NCBI RefSeq assembly: GCF_021869535.1
Contig: NW_026262668.1
Location: 140,355,635-140,419,634, forward strand
DNA: 64,000 nt
Reading direction: 5' to 3'
From: Mytilus californianus
Lineage: Eukaryota > Mollusca > Bivalvia > Mytilida > Mytilidae
Below the pieces are notes generated by a model. The model made no database searches and was not told where the DNA came from. It saw nothing but the letters and a program-made list of their open reading frames with translations. Shown here in pieces: positions 60,478 to 64,000 of this stretch (position 1 is its first letter; the number at the start of each line of letters is the position of its first letter). Made by a program: the position numbers and the translations under genes.

Positions 60478-61557
60478 GGTTTCGATTTATCGATGATATT
60501 GACAATGAAGTGGGATAATACTGAACAAGAACTAAATTTGTTCATTCAACATGCCAACGATGCCCATCCCTCAATAAAATTTACATATGAAATCTCTGAC
60601 TCTAAGATCACATTTCTTGACACTACAACGCAAGTGAGGGATGGAAACATATTTACAGATCTGTATTGCAAGCCCACAGACAAACATCAATATCTATCTC
60701 CTTTGAGTTGTCACCCTAAACATTGCACCCAGAGCATTCCCTACAGCCAGGCCATACGAATAAAAAGGATTTGCTCCACCAACGATATTGCAAAAAAACG
60801 ACTACAAGAACTCCGCGGTCACCTAAAACATCGGGGCTACAAAAGAAAAGACATTCATAAAGGTTTTTCTCGTGCTAACAACATCAGCCGAGATGAACTT
60901 TTACAATATAAAGCCAAGAAGGTCAACGGGAGGGTGCCTTTTGTGTTGACTTACCATCCAAAATTTGACAACTTATCTCATCTAATCCGTGAAAATTGGA
61001 AAGAAATCGAAAAACATCCTAAACTATCCAAGATCTTTCCCGAGCCACCTGTACTGGCTTTCCGTAGGCCCAAAAGCCTTAAAGACTTGCTGGTGAGAGC
61101 TGATTTATCCTCTCAAGCAGGCTCTCCGTCTGTGGGCTCTTGCAAGGGTTGCGGAAACAAACGATGTCTGACTTGCAAACAAATACTGGTTACCCAGACT
61201 TTTAACAGTCACTCCACTGGTACAGAATACACCATATTTTGCAATGTTAATTGCAAGACTACAAATGTTGTGTATCTCCTACAGTGTAAATGTGGTAAAC
61301 AGTATGTTGGCGAGTCAGAACAGCCGTTTCACAAACGAATGAACGGTCATCGTAGCGACTACCAATGCAAGCCAGACCTCCCTCTCAGTCGACATTTGAG
61401 ATCCCCTGGCCACACTAAGGCAGATCTCAATCGACTGACCATTACAATCATTGACCACAACTCTGCTTGGTCTAGGGAGGATAGACTCGCTCGGGAAAGA
61501 TTTTGGATAAGAAAATTAACAACTTTGGCACCAAATGGGATAAATGAAAAGATGTAG
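60478..61557 (+). pseudogene. Penelope-like element copy 2: partial RT and GIY-YIG endonuclease, frameshifted
   Basis: Begins at 60477 with the RT catalytic block WFRFIDDI in one frame; the open frame that continues as MKWDNTEQELNLFIQHANDA starts at 60505 in another, so a one-base indel at about 60501-60504 breaks the RT. Then KFTYEISDSKITFLDTT, HPKHCTQSIPYSQA, the CKGCGNKRCLTCK zinc-type linker (248 residues after 60400), VVYLLQCKCGKQYVGE (GIY-YIG, from about residue 291) and catalytic Glu366 in RERFW. 5'-truncated, so not autonomous. About half identical to copy 1 over the shared part, so a different PLE subfamily. Confidence 0.88.
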
Positions 61558-62340
61558 TTCGACTCCATGCAGTGCTTCACATTTGGGTTATATTACTTAT
61601 TATTACAGTCTCTGTTTCTATTTCTTTACCTTACTCATCTCTAAAATAAATCTGTTGAATATACCAATTTAAATTGCTTAATTTTTTGAGGGATCTAAAA
61701 GTACCAAGCCACGTTTAACTAGTTAACCTTAGTCAAAATTTATTATTATATTTTAACGGCCGTTTGTTTGCGATGTTTAAATACGCAGACTCTGTTGTAA
61801 CTACTCTACCGTTGTCAAATTTGAAATATTTACAAATTTAGATCGTTCAGTGCTGTTTATTTGAAATTCTTATTGACGCAATCGTTCTTGTAACATCATA
61901 ACTGTCGTCACCGTTAAAGCTTTAGAATTGTGCTAGTTCATATCGCACATTATTATTTTTATTCAAAGCATATAGTTGAACTCTCTGTTGTAGTTAGTCA
62001 TATAACCTATGTCGTGTTTAATACATATTTAAAATTGTGCAAGCGTCTTACCTGATGTTCGGTTTGCCTTTTTTATTGTATAAATTTCAAGATTGTTATA
62101 GTTTAATCTAAGTAGACTGATATATGATTCATTCAACATCACAATCATATTTACTGATGAAGGATATCTGTTATCCGAAATATTTATAAATAATTACATT
62201 TATAGTTCCTTTTTTTTGTTATTGGTGTTGTTGTGTACACTTTTTAGGCGTGTATATAATTTATTTATTGTGTACATGCATCGTTTCTCGTAACGATCCA
62301 GCGCCCTTGTGGGAAAAATCGTTGACTATTATTCAGACGT
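61558..62340 (+). other. Putative 3' region of PLE copy 2
   Basis: AT-rich, no open frame. Contains the hairpin at 62154-62192 and ends at a TA tract (62342-62360). Boundary with host intron uncertain. Confidence 0.45.
62154..62192 (+). other. Hammerhead-like hairpin downstream of PLE copy 2
   Basis: CTGATGA, then AGGATATCTGTTATCC, then GAAA, then the palindrome TATTTATAAATA. It has both core words and a five-pair stem II, but an extra A beside stem II and no convincing stem I, so it fails as a canonical hammerhead. Could be a relic or a PLE 3' structural hairpin. Confidence 0.4.
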
Positions 62341-62374
62341 TTTATATATATATATATATGCTGTATGTTTACAC

Positions 62375-62530
62375 AATGTTGGCTGATAGATCTCAATTAT
62401 TGTTAACCTGACAAATTATGTCTATGGGTTGCATAGACTATTTTTGTCAATATAACGGAAATATAGTCAATTGTCATATAATTGGGAGGTTTAGCTAGCT
62501 ATACTATCAGGTTTAAATGTGTCTCAACTT
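62375..62530 (-). repeat. Dispersed repeat family A, diverged fragment
   Basis: ACACAATGTTGGCTG, GAGGTTTAGCTAGCTATAC, CAGGTTTAAA. Confidence 0.55.
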
Positions 62531-63294
62531 ACTAGTGACATGTTTTGCGGTCTTACATCTTTAAAAACAAGTATAGAAGTCTGATTTGTAGTTTTACTAA
62601 TTGCATCCTGTTCCCGATTGTGACATTTCGATTGAATGTGAATTCGAATGTCGGCTGATGCAAGCATAGAAGGAGACGCTTACCCTGTCGACGTACCTTG
62701 TCTCTCTCCTTGTTGAGGTTTTGTGTGATTGTATCGATCCATTCAAACCAGTTTTATTTTATATGGATCGCGTTTGGCGCATCCGGTTTCGCACCTGTTG
62801 GAGTTTATGTGATTTTATCAGTTTGTGTTACCTTGATTTGTCTTTTACTAATCCATTTACAAGATTTGAACCTCGGTAAATTATTCTCGCCTTAAGGATG
62901 TTCGCTCCTCCTGTTTTTGAATTTTTGCCTGATATTCGGAATCTTCTGGTTTTATCCATGTAGTGCCATTAAAAATTTTGCCCACTAACCCCTACTTTTC
63001 TTTCCAAAATTTGATTGCATTTTGTTTAAAATGACATCTTTAAATCTTATAAAATCTTTGTTATTTTTTCATCGTTTTTGAAAGAAAAAAGGTGCCAATG
63101 TTAAATGCATGAAAAATCTAGAGAGAATTATTTTCCGCCACATTTTCAATGGCTGATATCTCGAAAACAAGCACTCGGACCCTTCATTTTTTTCTGCCTT
63201 CTTAGTTTCTTTATTATATACTATCAATTCATAACAGTCTTTTAAAAAGCTTGTTATTTTGAAACAAACTAGCGAACATTCTTAATGTAGCACA
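62531..63294. other. Unannotated intron
   Basis: No exon or RNA recognised. Confidence 0.45.
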
Positions 63295-63455
63295 CCATTC
63301 TTTTCCGAAAATGCCTGTACCAAGTCAGAAATGACAGTTGTTGTCTATTCGTTCCGTTGGTTAATATTGTCGAGTGTTTTGGTTTTATCAGTTTTTATGG
63401 ACTTTCCCTTTTTGACTTAACCTTGGAGTTCGGTATTTTTGTTATTTCATTTTAT
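63295..63455 (-). repeat. Dispersed repeat family A, - fragment
   Basis: AATGCCTGTACCAAGTCAGA to CTTGGAGTTCGGTATTTTTG, the complement of the family's left end. Confidence 0.65.
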
Positions 63456-63547
63456 AATAGATTACAAAAACAGAAATAAATAACAAATTATACCGTATCA
63501 AATAATAATCATAGTTAGTGCCGTTATAATATTATGTTTAAATTTGG

Positions 63548-63589
63548 GCATTCGTGAAGAAGGGTCATCCTAAAAAGCGCGTTGGACGC
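63548..63589 (+). ncRNA. Decayed hammerhead relic
   Basis: GTGAAGA for CTGAAGA, stem II GGGTCATCC partly paired, AAAA for GAAA, then GCGCGT and TGGACGC. Recognisable by layout only; inactive. Confidence 0.45.
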
Positions 63590-63848
63590 AATAAATTTAT
63601 AGTGTAATTTTCATTATCTAGCAATGTCATGAATAGTGCAAGAAAATACGATCTTTGCATGAGGGTAATGCAAATTCAAAAGCATATTAGCATACACTTT
63701 GAACACGGAAATTCGTCTAATTGTATCAATACAGCACAAGCGACGAATTCCCTTATGAATTTGAATAAAATTTCGTTTTTTTTTGTATATATTACATTTT
63801 GTTTTCCATTTGTTCGCACTAAGCACAGAATATATTTATGGTTTTCAG

Positions 63849-63974
63849 GTTCCAAGTGAAATATTTCCTAGAGAGGTGAGACTAGAATCAGGAAAAGTCA
63901 ATATATGGATTATAGTTGGAGGATGTGTCGGTGGATTACTTCTTTTGATACTAGTCGGTATATGTTTATGGAAG
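63849..63974 (+). CDS. Integrin alpha exon: membrane-proximal stalk and transmembrane helix
   Basis: 42 codons, phase 0 at both ends; acceptor GGTTTTCAG, donor GTAATT. Encodes VPSEIFPREVRLESGKVNIW, then the helix IIVGGCVGGLLLLILVGICL and WK. The W-x(n)-GLLLLxL-x-LWK pattern is typical of integrin alpha transmembrane segments; the GFFKR-type hinge and tail are expected in the next exon beyond the window. It joins in phase to the exon at 53905 across a 9.9-kb intron; an intervening small exon cannot be excluded. Confidence 0.93.
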
Positions 63975-64000
63975 GTAATTACTTAAAGTTTGCATCTAAA

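Larger units (their letters stand above)
15700..63974 (+). other. Integrin alpha subunit gene, partial (12 exons visible)
   Basis: Twelve exons with AG/GT boundaries and matching phases join to 735 codons. Order: propeller blade 5, 6, 7, thigh, calf-1, calf-2, transmembrane. The encoded protein is a cell-surface adhesion receptor subunit that pairs with an integrin beta chain. The basic RKRR site in calf-2 places it with the proteolytically cleaved, non-I-domain alpha chains (vertebrate RGD- or laminin-type, insect PS-type); the exact class cannot be decided without the N-terminus. Blades 1-4 and signal peptide must lie before position 1 or in exons I could not see in 1-15699; the tail exon is after 63974. 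Introns reach about 10 kb and are filled with satellites and mobile fragments. Confidence 0.93.

Overview
This is eukaryotic, AT-rich, intron- and satellite-rich genomic DNA, not bacterial. The short dispersed repeats (GACG-tract elements, palindromic foldbacks with CCACGAAA ends, a family ending near GGAGCACCTGAGATCACC) resemble those I associate with bivalve molluscs, most likely a mussel such as Mytilus. That assignment is an inference from memory; no database was searched.

The only conventional host gene I can support is an integrin alpha subunit on the + strand. Twelve coding exons lie between 15700 and 63974. They join in phase into 735 codons: beta-propeller blades 5-7 with their DxNxDG calcium loops, thigh, calf-1, calf-2 with an RKRR processing site, and the transmembrane helix. 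The 5' exons (signal peptide, blades 1-4) and the 3' exon (GFFKR-type tail) are outside the window, so everything before 15700 is probably upstream intron.

Region by region. 1-3990: minisatellites and dispersed repeats. 4040-11637: a near-perfect head-to-tail array of about 14 copies of a 540-bp unit. Each unit carries, on the - strand, a 44-nt type I hammerhead ribozyme. 11640-14700: a terminal-inverted-repeat element, a 5'-truncated Penelope-like element (PLE) with GIY-YIG endonuclease, a partial copy of the 540-bp unit, and a tRNA-derived SINE. 15700-30040: propeller and first thigh exons separated by satellites. 30600-41420: a 53-bp and a 27-bp minisatellite. 41434-53994: thigh and calf exons with many mobile fragments. 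54000-63848: last large intron, with foldback elements and a second PLE (60478-61557) preceded by 1.2 copies of the 540-bp unit with its own hammerhead. 63849-63974: transmembrane exon.

Two things stand out. First, the 540-bp hammerhead array matches the long terminal repeat unit of the PLEs in the same window, and looks like a PLE-derived, non-autonomous, self-cleaving (retrozyme-like) element able to give 540-nt RNA monomers or circles. Second, at six integrin exons the exon edge and flanking intron have been tandemly copied, so several intronic satellites are made of repeated exon ends and splice sites.
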